This document shows positions 19,058-27,925 of a stretch of DNA of 64,000 bases, in pieces. The first letter of the stretch is position 1. Every line of letters starts with the position of its first letter. The translations under genes were made by a program, and so were the position numbers. Under the pieces are notes generated by a model. That model was not told where the DNA came from and did no database searches. It was given only the letters and a program-made list of their open reading frames with translations. Source of the DNA: Propionimicrobium sp. PCR01-08-3 (GTDB taxonomy: Bacteria; Actinomycetota; Actinomycetes; Propionibacteriales; Propionibacteriaceae); NCBI RefSeq assembly GCF_030286045.1, contig NZ_CP127390.1:2373482-2437481 (forward strand). The letters are read 5' to 3'.

Positions 19058-20110
19058 GTGAGCAAAGATCTGGGGCACGACGCCGAGCGGTACCGCAAGT
19101 ATCGAGCGTTGCTTGCACCCGGCACGCTGCTGCGCGAAGGCCTGGAACGCATCCGCGCCGGCCACACCGGCGCATTGATCGTGCTCGGCACCAACCCGGT
19201 CATCGAACAGATCTCGACCGGCGGGTTCATCATCAACACCGACTTCACGCCCACCGCTCTTCGCGAGCTGGCGAAGATGGACGGCGGCATCATTGTCGAC
19301 AACGAACTGACGACCATCATCGCCGCCGGCGTCCACTTCTCTCCCTCGTCCAGCCTGCCCACCATCGAAACCGGCACCAGGCACCGCACCGCCGATCGGA
19401 TCGCGTTGCAGTCGAACGTGCCCGTGGTGACCGTGTCGGCCGCCATGGCCACCATCGCCTTGTTCATGTCGGGTCTCAGATATCCGATCGAGTCCTCCGA
19501 CCAGATCCTGGTTCGCGCCGAGCAGGCCGTCGCAACGCTGTCCAGGTACCGCGAACGGCTCAATGCCTCGACCTTGACGCTGTCCGGGCTGGAGATGGAC
19601 GGGCTGGTCACCGTCGGTGACCTGGTGCAGGCAGTGCAGCCACTCGCCATGGTCCGCAGACTCGCCGAAGAATTGGAAGGCCATGTCGAGGCCCTCGGCG
19701 TCGACGGCCGGCTCCTGCAATTGCAGCTCTACGAGCTGACCCAGGGCATCGATCAGCTCGCCACCTTGCTGGAGCTGGATTATCGCAATGACGATGCCGA
19801 ACGTTTCACTCTCGACGTGCTCAGGCATCTGCCGACCGGTGACCTGCTGGATCCGGTGACGGTGGCGAATGCCATCGGCTTCGCATCGGGCGATCTGGAC
19901 GAGCATCTCAGCACCCGCGGCTACCGGATCGTCTCGCAATCGGCCCAGATGAGCACCGCTACCGCCGGACGCTTGCTCGATCACTTCGGCTCACTGCAGG
20001 CGGTACTGGCCGCCTCTCGGTCGGAGCTCGCCGACGTCTCCGGTGTGGGTCCGGCCCGGGCCAGGGCCATCCGCGATGGTCTCGCCCGGATCTCGGACTC
20101 GATCCGCTAG
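19058..20110 (+). CDS. disA: DNA integrity scanning diadenylate cyclase DisA
   Basis: 350 aa from GTG. Joins two ATP into c-di-AMP and stops when bound to branched DNA. N-terminal cyclase domain with GALIVLG, MDGGIIVDNE and GTRHRTA (the RHR motif); middle helical linker; C-terminal HhH DNA-binding domain with VSGVGPARARAIRDGL. The usual DGA motif reads DGG here. A neighbouring Kup potassium importer is a plausible c-di-AMP-linked process, by analogy with other bacteria. Confidence 0.95.
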   Translation: MSKDLGHDAERYRKYRALLAPGTLLREGLERIRAGHTGALIVLGTNPVIEQISTGGFIINTDFTPTALRELAKMDGGIIVDNELTTIIAAGVHFSPSSSLPTIETGTRHRTADRIALQSNVPVVTVSAAMATIALFMSGLRYPIESSDQILVRAEQAVATLSRYRERLNASTLTLSGLEMDGLVTVGDLVQAVQPLAMVRRLAEELEGHVEALGVDGRLLQLQLYELTQGIDQLATLLELDYRNDDAERFTLDVLRHLPTGDLLDPVTVANAIGFASGDLDEHLSTRGYRIVSQSAQMSTATAGRLLDHFGSLQAVLAASRSELADVSGVGPARARAIRDGLARISDSIR

Positions 20111-20285
20111 CTGTGTGAGTCCGCTATTCGAAGATCGACGTGAGTCGGTCCATATCCAGTAGTCACCGTCCAGAAGATGCGCCACACATCATGAGCAGAG
20201 CACAGAGCTGAGCACTTCTGGCCCGGCCCCGAGAGCAACACCACAGGAAATGACCAGCTGACTAGCGATGGTGACCGCAGTCGGA
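20111..20285. other. Convergent gap after disA
   Basis: 175 bp between convergent genes. No clear terminator hairpin or gene was recognised. Confidence 0.4.
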
Positions 20286-21011
20286 TCAGTAGTGAATCTG
20301 CATCACGAATCGGGCGCTCGCCTGTTTTATCGTGGCCGTGGCCACGTAGGTGCCGACACCGAGCACGGATTCGGTGATCTCGCAGCCATTGGAGCGCCGC
20401 ACCGGCCAGCTCACATCGAAGCCGGATTCTGCGCCGGCGGTCAGTTCGAGCACATCGCTCGGCTGCCACTGATCGCAGTCGGCGGTGCTCCAGATCGCAT
20501 CGGCGCCCGAGGTTATCGCCAGCGCCGTTCCGGCAGCTCCGAGATCGAGCCGGCAGCTTTCCTCGGTGGTAGCCACTGCCACATGAAAAGCGGACGAGGT
20601 CTCGCTTTGTGCCAGCGCCTCGTTGCCTTCGACTCGCAAACTGAGGTTCTTCGGCTGGCAGGCAGCCGGAGCCTGCTCGGCGGCATCAGGAGTTTCGGAG
20701 GACTCGGCGTCCGCGGACTCTGATGTCTCTGCCTCGGTCGCCTCGGTCGCCTCCGCACCCGGAGTCGGTTCGCCATCGGAGGCTTCCGAGGGACTCTCGG
20801 AGGGCGACGGCTGCGGTGTCTCGGCGTCCGGCGAGACGGTTGCGCTGTTCGAGGGGCTCGACTCGACCGGGGTCGCGGTGACGGACCTGGGGCGTACTGC
20901 CAGCCAAACGATCGCTGCGATCACCGCGAATATCACCAAGAGCACGACGGCCCGCCGTATCCAGTAGATACGCGGGTCTTCGGGGCCGATGGGTTTGAGC
21001 CAACCCTGCAT
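20286..21011 (-). CDS. Membrane-anchored secreted-domain protein of unknown function
   Basis: 241 aa. A short cytoplasmic start (MQGWLKPIGPEDPRIYWIRR) leads into one transmembrane helix (about 22-43), then a Ser/Pro/Glu/Thr-rich linker of about 75 residues and a C-terminal domain with four Cys, probably outside the cell. No enzyme motif is visible. A protein of this plan between disA and mutY also occurs in mycobacteria at the same place, so it is probably an orthologous conserved envelope protein. Confidence 0.75.
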   Translation of the reverse strand: MQGWLKPIGPEDPRIYWIRRAVVLLVIFAVIAAIVWLAVRPRSVTATPVESSPSNSATVSPDAETPQPSPSESPSEASDGEPTPGAEATEATEAETSESADAESSETPDAAEQAPAACQPKNLSLRVEGNEALAQSETSSAFHVAVATTEESCRLDLGAAGTALAITSGADAIWSTADCDQWQPSDVLELTAGAESGFDVSWPVRRSNGCEITESVLGVGTYVATATIKQASARFVMQIHY

Positions 21012-21090
21012 GGCGTTATCGTAGGCGGAATCTCGCCTGCCGATCGGCTCCCACGCGGGCAGTTGCCCCGGTTGCGCAATCGGCAGGCTC

Positions 21091-21096
21091 TACCCT
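21091..21096 (+). promoter_or_regulatory. -10 box of mutY (leaderless)
   Basis: TACCCT ends 7 nt before the mutY GTG. Confidence 0.5.
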
Positions 21097-21103
21097 GGAA
21101 CAG

Positions 21104-21979
21104 GTGAGCAACCAGCCCGAACACGACCGCGCAACGACGGTGCGGGCGCTGATCGACTGGTTCGACGACAATGAACGCGACCTGCCCTGGCGGCACAGCA
21201 CCCCGTGGGGAGTCATGGTCAGCGAGTTCATGCTGCAGCAGACCCCGGTCTCCCGAGTGCTGCCGGTCTGGCAAACCTGGTTGCAGCGCTGGCCGACCCC
21301 GGCCGATCTGGCCGCCGAGCCCAGCCGCGAGGCAGTTCTTGCCTGGGGACGCCTCGGCTATCCACGCCGCGCGCTTCGGCTGCATGCCAGCGCTCAGGCC
21401 ATCGTCCGCTGTCATGACGGCCGGGTTCCCGGTGATGTGGACGCGCTGTCGGCACTGCCCGGAGTCGGGGCCTACACGGCCGCTGCGATCGCCAGCTTCG
21501 CATTCGGCGCCAGCGTGCCGGTTCTCGACACCAATGTGCGCCGGGTGCTGACCCGTCTCGAGTTGCCCGAGGCAGCACCGCCGGCCCACCTCACCAAGGC
21601 CGAGCGGATGCGCGCCCAGGAATACACCGACGCCGCCGGCGCGAAGGCCGCCCGATGGGCAGCGGCCGTGATGGAATTCGGCGCGCTGGCCTGCCTCCCC
21701 CGGACGCCGGCGTGCGCGTCGTGCCCGGTCAGCGAGCAATGCAGCTGGCGGGGCGCCGGCTACCCGGCCTCTGCGGTGGCGTCCAGAACTCAGAGCTGGC
21801 ACGGCACCAACAGGCAATGCCGCGGACAGCTGCTGGACATCGTCCGCAACTCACCCGAGGGCCTACCGGTCGAGGCCCTGCTTTCGGGCTGGCATGACCG
21901 GGAGCAAGCAGCAGACTGCCTCGCCGCACTGGTCACCGATGGGCTCGTCCGTCAAGACGCCGGGATGGTGACGCTCTGA
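21104..21979 (+). CDS. mutY: A/G-specific adenine glycosylase MutY
   Basis: 291 aa. Removes adenine mispaired with 8-oxoguanine. Catalytic Glu in SEFMLQQTPV, HhH motif LPGVGAYTAAAI, catalytic Asp in VLDTNVRRV, and the Fe-S cluster ligands CLPRTPACASCPVSEQC (C-x6-C-x2-C-x5-C). The chain ends about 60 residues after the cluster, so it lacks the C-terminal MutT-like oxoG-recognition domain of longer MutY proteins, as is usual in some actinobacteria. Confidence 0.94.
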   Translation: MSNQPEHDRATTVRALIDWFDDNERDLPWRHSTPWGVMVSEFMLQQTPVSRVLPVWQTWLQRWPTPADLAAEPSREAVLAWGRLGYPRRALRLHASAQAIVRCHDGRVPGDVDALSALPGVGAYTAAAIASFAFGASVPVLDTNVRRVLTRLELPEAAPPAHLTKAERMRAQEYTDAAGAKAARWAAAVMEFGALACLPRTPACASCPVSEQCSWRGAGYPASAVASRTQSWHGTNRQCRGQLLDIVRNSPEGLPVEALLSGWHDREQAADCLAALVTDGLVRQDAGMVTL

Positions 21980-22091
21980 GGTTCCTCTGAACGGTTCGGT
22001 GTGCATGGGCCTTCTACCCAGCTCCGCTCGGTTCTGGCGTCCGGCCCCCATCGGAACATGATCGCTACGGCCGCTCTATCCGCGCCATCTT

Positions 22092-22145
22092 CTACTCGTT
22101 CTCGACGCCGCTACTCGTTCTCGACGCCGCTACTCGTTCTCGACG
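22092..22145. repeat. 19-bp tandem repeat at the GH65 stop codon
   Basis: Two full copies of a 19-bp unit (ctactcgttctcgacgccg) and a 16-bp third copy. The third copy is the last codons and stop of the GH65 gene, so the end of that gene has been duplicated twice downstream. Confidence 0.9.
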
Positions 22146-24661
22146 GTCTGCGGCACCGCCGGGAACTCCTCGGTGTGGAACTCCACATCGGAGGCCTGCG
22201 GCACCTCCGCAGTGATCAACGTGCCGTCGGTGCGCCGGCCGCCGATGATCGGATGCGTCGAGGTCAGCGGAGGCAGATAAACGCCCTGATGAGACAGCCT
22301 CACATTCAGCGGCGTATCCGGCGCGACAACATACTCGGTGCCGCGCACCCGCAGCTTGACGGCTTCTCCGTCGAGCAAGGTGAAACCGATGTTGCGGCGG
22401 GTCAGATTCACGCGGATGCGGCTGCCCCGGTAGGCCAGCGCGAAGTTCATGTGATCCCACTTGCGCGGCAGCCGCGGATCGAAGCACAGCACCTCCTCGT
22501 CGTCGCGCAGCCCGCCGAAGCCACAGACCAAGGCCCGCCAGGTGCCGGCGGACGACGCGATATGGACGCCGTCGCAGGCATTGTTGTGAGTGTCGCCGAT
22601 GTCGACGAACAGCCCCTCGTAGAAGTAGTCCAGGGCCATGTCCTGATGGCCGACCTCGGCGGCCACGATCGCCTGCATGACCACCGAGAGGCTGGAGTCT
22701 CCGGTCGTGATCGGATCGTAGTATTCGAAGTCGGCGCGCTTTTCTTCGAGACTGAATTCGTTGCTGCGCAGGAAAAGCGCCAATACGACATCGGCCTGTT
22801 TGAGCACCTGGAAGCGATAGATCACCAAAGGGTGATAGTGCAGAAGCAGCGGATAGGAATCTTCCGGGGTATTTTCCAGATCCCAGACTTCTTTGGCAAC
22901 GAAAGCATCATCCTGCGGGTGAATTCCCAGCCTGTCATCGAAAGGAATCCTGATTCCATTGGCGCAACGGTCCCACTCGGCGATCTCCTCGTCGCGCAGC
23001 CCGACGGTATGCACCAGCCGCTGATAGGCCTGCGGGGCTCGTTCCGCCATGGTGCGCACCATCCACACGGCCAACCGCAAATTCCACCGCGCCATCACAT
23101 TGGTATAGGTGTTGTTGTTCACCACCGTGGTGTATTCATCGGGGCCGGTCACGCCGTGAATCTCGAATGTCTCCACCTCGCTGACTCGCCAGAATCCGAG
23201 GTCGACCCACATTCGCGCAGTTTCGACCAGTATCTCGGCGCCTTCACCGAATGCGAATTCGGCATCGCCGGTCATCGCCAGGTAATGCCCGATCGCATAG
23301 GCGATATCGGCATCGATGTGATACTGGGCAGTTCCTGCCGCATAATAGGCGGACGCCTCTTCACCATTGATGGTGCGCCACGGAAACAGCGCACCCTTGG
23401 TCGACATCTCACCGGCGCGCTCGCGGGCATCGTCCAGATGCGTGTAGCGGAACCGCAAGGCGCTTCGGGCACGCTCCGGATTGGTCAGGGTCAGGAAAGG
23501 CACCATGTATACCTCGCTGTCCCAGAAATAGTGGCCTTCATAGCCGTCCCCGGTCAGACCCTTCGCCGGGATTCCCGACCCGTCGGCGCGCGCGGTGGCC
23601 TGGGCGAGCTGAAAGGTGCACCAGCGGATGGCCTGCTGGATTCTCGGGGTGGTCCCGGCCGAGACGTCGCTGGATTCCCAGAAATCGACCAGCCATTGCC
23701 GCTGAGCTTCGTAGTAGATGTCGAATCCGGTTTCACGGACGCGGTCGAGAGTGCGCCGCACCCGATCGCTCAATTCTCGTACCGGCACTCCCCGCGACGA
23801 GTGATAGGCGACCGCCTTGGTGACGAGAATCGGTTGTCCTTTCTTGGCGGCCACCCGGTAGATCTTGCGCCCCTGGTCGGCGGTGGTGTCGTCCAATTCG
23901 GTGTACATATTCGACGTTTCGATGCGGTGATCGGCACCGACGGCCAATGTCATACCCGAATTTGCGACCTGATATCCCAAAATCATCCGGCGTGGGCTAT
24001 GCCAGCTCATTTCGGGTTGCAATACCCGGTGATTGAGTCCCGGACTCTTACGCGGGTCCTCGTCCGAACGCGTGGCGCGGCGGCCGGCTATGTCGTCGAA
24101 ATCTTCCTTATTGACGATCTGAGAAGAGATGACGATCGGGGCATCGCCGTCGAGAAGCTTCACCTCGAATGTCATCAACGCCAGATGCCGCTCGGTGAAG
24201 CTGACCATTCTGGTCGATGTCACCTGGACCCTTTTACCGCCCGGTGTTCGCCACACCAATTCACGGCGCAGCACACCTTCGCGAAAGTCCATTCTGCGTT
24301 CATATGACTGCAGATCTGCCACGCTCAGCAGCAGCGGTTCGTCGTCCACATAAAGGCGGATCATCATCGCGCTCGGCGCATTGATCATCGTTTGGCCGGT
24401 GCGCGCCAGGCCGTAGGCGTTCTCGGCATGGCGGATATCCCAGGTTTCGTGAAAACCATTGATGAAGGTGCCGACCATGTACGAATCGCGGCCCTCTTCG
24501 GGGTTACCGCGCATCCCGATATAGCCGTTTGCGGTCGAGAACAAGGTCTCGGTCTTGCCGAGGTCGTCGTCGCACGGGTAGGTCTCGATCAACGCCCACT
24601 CATCGGCCGGAAAGCGATAATCGTCCAGCGGATTCAGATCGGTCTTGGTCCTGTGAATCAC
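22130..24661 (-). CDS. GH65 disaccharide phosphorylase (maltose/trehalose/kojibiose type)
   Basis: 843 aa. Splits an alpha-linked glucose disaccharide with phosphate into beta-glucose-1-phosphate and glucose. N-terminal beta-sandwich with GYIGMRGNPEE, helical catalytic domain with GYEGHYFWDSEVYMVPF, and the general acid Glu509 in GPDEYTTVVNNNTYTN; C-terminal beta domain with the phosphate-loop region (SSAGTWRALVCGFGG). The exact disaccharide is not set by these motifs. GTG start overlaps the pgmB stop (GTGA), giving a coupled two-gene operon. Confidence 0.93.
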   Translation of the reverse strand: MIHRTKTDLNPLDDYRFPADEWALIETYPCDDDLGKTETLFSTANGYIGMRGNPEEGRDSYMVGTFINGFHETWDIRHAENAYGLARTGQTMINAPSAMMIRLYVDDEPLLLSVADLQSYERRMDFREGVLRRELVWRTPGGKRVQVTSTRMVSFTERHLALMTFEVKLLDGDAPIVISSQIVNKEDFDDIAGRRATRSDEDPRKSPGLNHRVLQPEMSWHSPRRMILGYQVANSGMTLAVGADHRIETSNMYTELDDTTADQGRKIYRVAAKKGQPILVTKAVAYHSSRGVPVRELSDRVRRTLDRVRETGFDIYYEAQRQWLVDFWESSDVSAGTTPRIQQAIRWCTFQLAQATARADGSGIPAKGLTGDGYEGHYFWDSEVYMVPFLTLTNPERARSALRFRYTHLDDARERAGEMSTKGALFPWRTINGEEASAYYAAGTAQYHIDADIAYAIGHYLAMTGDAEFAFGEGAEILVETARMWVDLGFWRVSEVETFEIHGVTGPDEYTTVVNNNTYTNVMARWNLRLAVWMVRTMAERAPQAYQRLVHTVGLRDEEIAEWDRCANGIRIPFDDRLGIHPQDDAFVAKEVWDLENTPEDSYPLLLHYHPLVIYRFQVLKQADVVLALFLRSNEFSLEEKRADFEYYDPITTGDSSLSVVMQAIVAAEVGHQDMALDYFYEGLFVDIGDTHNNACDGVHIASSAGTWRALVCGFGGLRDDEEVLCFDPRLPRKWDHMNFALAYRGSRIRVNLTRRNIGFTLLDGEAVKLRVRGTEYVVAPDTPLNVRLSHQGVYLPPLTSTHPIIGGRRTDGTLITAEVPQASDVEFHTEEFPAVPQTVENE

Positions 24662-25371
24662 GCGAGCAACTCCTCACAATCGGCAACGACCAGATCTGCT
24701 CCGGCATCGGTCAATGGTTGCACGCCGGCCCCGCGGTCGATGCCCACCACCAGGCCGAAGCCTCCGGCGGCACCGGCGGTCACGCCCGACAGGGCGTCCT
24801 CCAGCACGACCGCCTCGGCAGGCGTCACGCCGATCATCTCGGCAGCGCGGACGAAGACGTCGGGCGCAGGCTTGCCGGGCAGGTCAAGTTCACCGGCGAG
24901 ATTGCCGTCCATGACGAGCTCGAAATAGCCGGTGATACCGGCCGATTCCAGCACAGCCCGGGCGTTGCGCGAGGACGACACCACTGCCATCGGCAGCTCG
25001 ATTCGGCGCAGCTGATTCAGCAGCTTCAAAGATCCCGGATAGGGCTGGATGCCATCGCGCGCGAGCACCTGATTGAAGTATTCGTTCTTGCGGTTGCCGA
25101 GCCCCGCCACCGATTCGATGGCCGGAGCATCGCCGGGATCACCGAAAGGCAGTTCGATTCCACGACTGTTCAGGAAGGCCGCCACCCCTTGGTAGCGGGG
25201 CTTGCCGTCCACGTAGGCGAAATAGTCGTCGTCGGTGTAGGGGTCGGTGACTCCCCGGCCGCGCAGATAATCGTTGAACATCTGCGACCAGGCCCGTCTA
25301 TGAAGGTCTGTGGTGGGAGTGAGAACTCCGTCGAGGTCGAACAAGGCGGCGCGGTAGTTGCTCCATTTCAC
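24658..25371 (-). CDS. pgmB: Beta-phosphoglucomutase family HAD hydrolase
   Basis: 237 aa from the preferred GTG. HAD fold with nucleophile FDLDGVLTPT, the SSSRNARAVL motif, KPAPDVF Lys and the acidic pair VLEDALSGVTAG. In an operon with GH65 it should convert beta-glucose-1-phosphate to glucose-6-phosphate. The GTG at 25371 is chosen over 25407 because TAGGCT lies 7 nt upstream. As a HAD protein it could also be a sugar phosphatase, but the context argues for mutase. Confidence 0.88.
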   Translation of the reverse strand: MKWSNYRAALFDLDGVLTPTTDLHRRAWSQMFNDYLRGRGVTDPYTDDDYFAYVDGKPRYQGVAAFLNSRGIELPFGDPGDAPAIESVAGLGNRKNEYFNQVLARDGIQPYPGSLKLLNQLRRIELPMAVVSSSRNARAVLESAGITGYFELVMDGNLAGELDLPGKPAPDVFVRAAEMIGVTPAEAVVLEDALSGVTAGAAGGFGLVVGIDRGAGVQPLTDAGADLVVADCEELLA

Positions 25372-25378
25372 GCATCCC

Positions 25379-25384
25379 AGCCTA
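25379..25384 (-). promoter_or_regulatory. -10 box of the pgmB-GH65 operon (leaderless)
   Basis: TAGGCT on the minus strand ends 7 nt before GTG 25371. Confidence 0.5.
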
Positions 25385-25529
25385 AGCACGCCCTCAACGG
25401 GTTCCACGCCGATTCATGAATGTTTAACGAGAATGCCCCATCGGGGCCGCCGTGGCATGGGAGCGTTTCCTGACTTGCGGCAGAATTGAATATCGGAGGC
25501 ACAACACGTAACGACCGAGGGAGGCCATC

Positions 25530-25949
25530 ATGGCCAAGTTTCTCGCTACCTACATTGCACTTCCCGGCACCACGGGCGAGGCGTTCGAACACTGGCATGA
25601 CGTGTTCGGCGGCCAGCTCAACCTCATGCGCTACGGCGATGCGCCGGCGATGGAGGGGATGGGTTTCGAACCCGATCCGAATGCCGTCGCCCATGTGACG
25701 CTGACGCTGCCCTTCGGGGTGCTCGCCGGTGGTGACTCGATGGACCCCGAGCATGACTATCCGGTGCGCGACACCGCCTACTCGCTGTTGATCGAAACCG
25801 ACTCTGCGGATGAGGCAAGGGGCTATCAGCAAAAGCTATTGGACGCCGGTGGCCAGGTGGGCATGCCGTTCGAGAAGGCGCCGTGGGGCGGCTGGTACGG
25901 TCAGGTCTTCGACCGCTTCGGCGTGATGTGGGCTTTCTCGGCCGAATGA
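25530..25949 (+). CDS. PhnB-like VOC protein
   Basis: 139 aa. The pattern YIALPGTTGEAFEHWHDVFGGQL followed by GDSM and a C-terminal WGGWYGQVFDRFGVMWAF is that of the PhnB/YjdN branch of the VOC superfamily (3-demethylubiquinone-9 methyltransferase domain in older naming). Activity of such proteins is mostly unknown. ATG has GGGAGG 7-8 nt upstream. Ends 13 bp before the convergent cardiolipin synthase gene. Confidence 0.82.
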   Translation: MAKFLATYIALPGTTGEAFEHWHDVFGGQLNLMRYGDAPAMEGMGFEPDPNAVAHVTLTLPFGVLAGGDSMDPEHDYPVRDTAYSLLIETDSADEARGYQQKLLDAGGQVGMPFEKAPWGGWYGQVFDRFGVMWAFSAE

Positions 25950-25962
25950 TCGGCCGCCCCGA

Positions 25963-27837
25963 TCACATCAGCGGCGAGAAGGTGCGCAGCACCAGCCAGT
26001 AGGCGCGGCGCCACCATGGTGTCGAACGCACCTCGTCCACGCTCACGCGGCGGCTTTTTGCGACGATCTGTTCGAAGTCTTCCGACATGTCCGCGATCGC
26101 GGAGGTCTGGTACATCCACACCGCGTTCTCCTGGTGCAGGTAGAAGCTGCGGAAGTCGAAATTGATCGTCCCGATGATCGCGGTCTCATCGTCCACGATC
26201 ATTTGTTTGGCGTGCACGAACCCGGGCGTGTACTCGTAGAGTTCGACACCGGCCTCGACCAGTGGACGATAGTTCGACCGGGTCACCGCATAGACATACG
26301 CCTTGTCGGGAATGCCGGGAGTCACGATCCGCACCCTGATCCCGGATTGCGCCAAGGCGGTGAGCTCGCTGATCATCTCGCTGGTGGGAACCAGATAGGG
26401 CGTTGTCAGGTCGATCTTCGAATTGGCACGGCTCATCATCGCGCGGTAGGCGGCCCAGCCAACCGAGACATCGTCGAACGGGGTGTCGTCATAGTTCAGC
26501 ACCACTCCGGACCCGCTGGGGCAGCCGGCCAGGCGTTCTTCGCTCGGGTGCAATTCCGCGCGATTGGTCTGATCGCCGGTGACCAGATCCCAGATGGTGA
26601 AGAACAGGGACGCCATGCCCCATGCGCCGGGCCCGCGAAGCCGGATCGTGGTGTCCTTCCAATGCCCGAAACGCTCGATGGCATTGATGTATTCGTCTGC
26701 CAGGTTGATGCCGCCGGTGAATCCGACGACTCCGTCGACCACGGTGAACTTGCGGTGGTCCCGGTTGTTGTAGCGCAGCGTCAGGCCGGGACCGAGCCTG
26801 TTAAAGGCGTGGACGCGGATACCTGCGTCCCGGAGGTCCTTGACCAGGCCGTCGGGAAGCTTCCACAGCGAACCGAGGTCGTCATACATGAACCAGATGC
26901 GCACGCCCTCGGCCGATTTACGGACCAGCACATCGAAGATCTGCCGCCACATGCTGCCGTCGGAGACGATGAAATACTCCATCGCGATCCAATCTTGGGC
27001 GTTCTCGAGAGCTTCCAGGATGTCGGCGAAGGCCGCCTCGCCGACCGGATAGTAGGTGGTTTCGGTCTGCTCGTATGCCTTGAATGGGCCGATGGCCTCC
27101 AAGAACGCGATCTGCCTGGCGGCTCCCGGGTCGACGGGCGCCGAAATAGAGTGGACGGTGGTCGCGACCGGCTCATCGGCAGCCGGGCCAGTGACGGCGA
27201 CCTGGGCGTTGGCTGCGGCCGAGTCGCCGGCATCAAGGGCAGCAGCGTCCCCGTCCGCGTCGGCTTGAGCGACCCTCGGATCGGCACCGTCCGATCCACC
27301 GCCGTCCGGCCGGGCATTCGACCTGCCGTCGTTGTCCCGGCTCGCACCGGATCCGCTGCTCGGAACTATCCGGGCACCGGAAGCCACCTCCAACGCGGGG
27401 GCTGCGTCCCCGCTCGGTGCGATCGCGTTGACGGTGCCCACGCTCGATTCAAGGTCGAGCGCGGCAAGATCTTGCAGCGCGCTGTAGCGCAGCGTCTGCC
27501 GGTGCCCACCGGTGCGCGATCCGAAGAGCAGATAGAAGGCGCCGCCGAAAAGCGGCATCAGCATGATCGGTATCGCCCAGGCCAGTTTGTATTCGACCTG
27601 CATGTGAGAGTTCAGGATGAATGCCACCACACCGACACTGACCGCGACCGACAAAGTGCCGATCCATGGCGCCACCTCGCTGCCGCGCAGCATCAAGATG
27701 GCAAAGACCGCCAGCTGAAGGATCAGCGCCAGCGCGGTGAGCCCGAAGCGAATACCGACCTGGAAGATTCTGCGCAATGAATTGCCGGCTTTTCGTTTAT
27801 ATGCCGAACCAGTTCTCGTCGAATCCATCGCGTCCAC
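25963..27837 (-). CDS. cls: Cardiolipin synthase with long Ala/Asp-rich insert
   Basis: 624 aa. Two N-terminal membrane helices (33-50, 57-75), a hydrophobic stretch at 86-104, then two phospholipase D motifs: His361-Lys363-Asp368 in HRKFTVVD and His542-Lys544-Asp549 in HAKQMIVD. It condenses phosphatidylglycerol molecules to cardiolipin at the membrane. Normal bacterial enzymes are about 480-510 aa; the extra length is a low-complexity Ala/Asp/Gly/Ser-rich segment at about 139-235 between the membrane part and the catalytic domain. Confidence 0.9.
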   Translation of the reverse strand: MDAMDSTRTGSAYKRKAGNSLRRIFQVGIRFGLTALALILQLAVFAILMLRGSEVAPWIGTLSVAVSVGVVAFILNSHMQVEYKLAWAIPIMLMPLFGGAFYLLFGSRTGGHRQTLRYSALQDLAALDLESSVGTVNAIAPSGDAAPALEVASGARIVPSSGSGASRDNDGRSNARPDGGGSDGADPRVAQADADGDAAALDAGDSAAANAQVAVTGPAADEPVATTVHSISAPVDPGAARQIAFLEAIGPFKAYEQTETTYYPVGEAAFADILEALENAQDWIAMEYFIVSDGSMWRQIFDVLVRKSAEGVRIWFMYDDLGSLWKLPDGLVKDLRDAGIRVHAFNRLGPGLTLRYNNRDHRKFTVVDGVVGFTGGINLADEYINAIERFGHWKDTTIRLRGPGAWGMASLFFTIWDLVTGDQTNRAELHPSEERLAGCPSGSGVVLNYDDTPFDDVSVGWAAYRAMMSRANSKIDLTTPYLVPTSEMISELTALAQSGIRVRIVTPGIPDKAYVYAVTRSNYRPLVEAGVELYEYTPGFVHAKQMIVDDETAIIGTINFDFRSFYLHQENAVWMYQTSAIADMSEDFEQIVAKSRRVSVDEVRSTPWWRRAYWLVLRTFSPLM

Positions 27838-27913
27838 GCACCAAGTATTGCCGAATGCCCGTTTTTCAGCACCTCATTAGCGCCGGTGGGTTTCACGGAC
27901 GCCGGGCGACGGC

Positions 27914-27919
27914 TAGCGT
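27914..27919 (+). promoter_or_regulatory. -10 box of aroD (leaderless)
   Basis: TAGCGT ends 6 nt before the aroD ATG. Confidence 0.5.
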
Positions 27920-27925
27920 TGGCTC

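Noticed and set aside
22001-24307. 768-aa open frame antisense to GH65
   Set aside because: Shadow of the GH65 gene; no recognisable fold and atypical composition.
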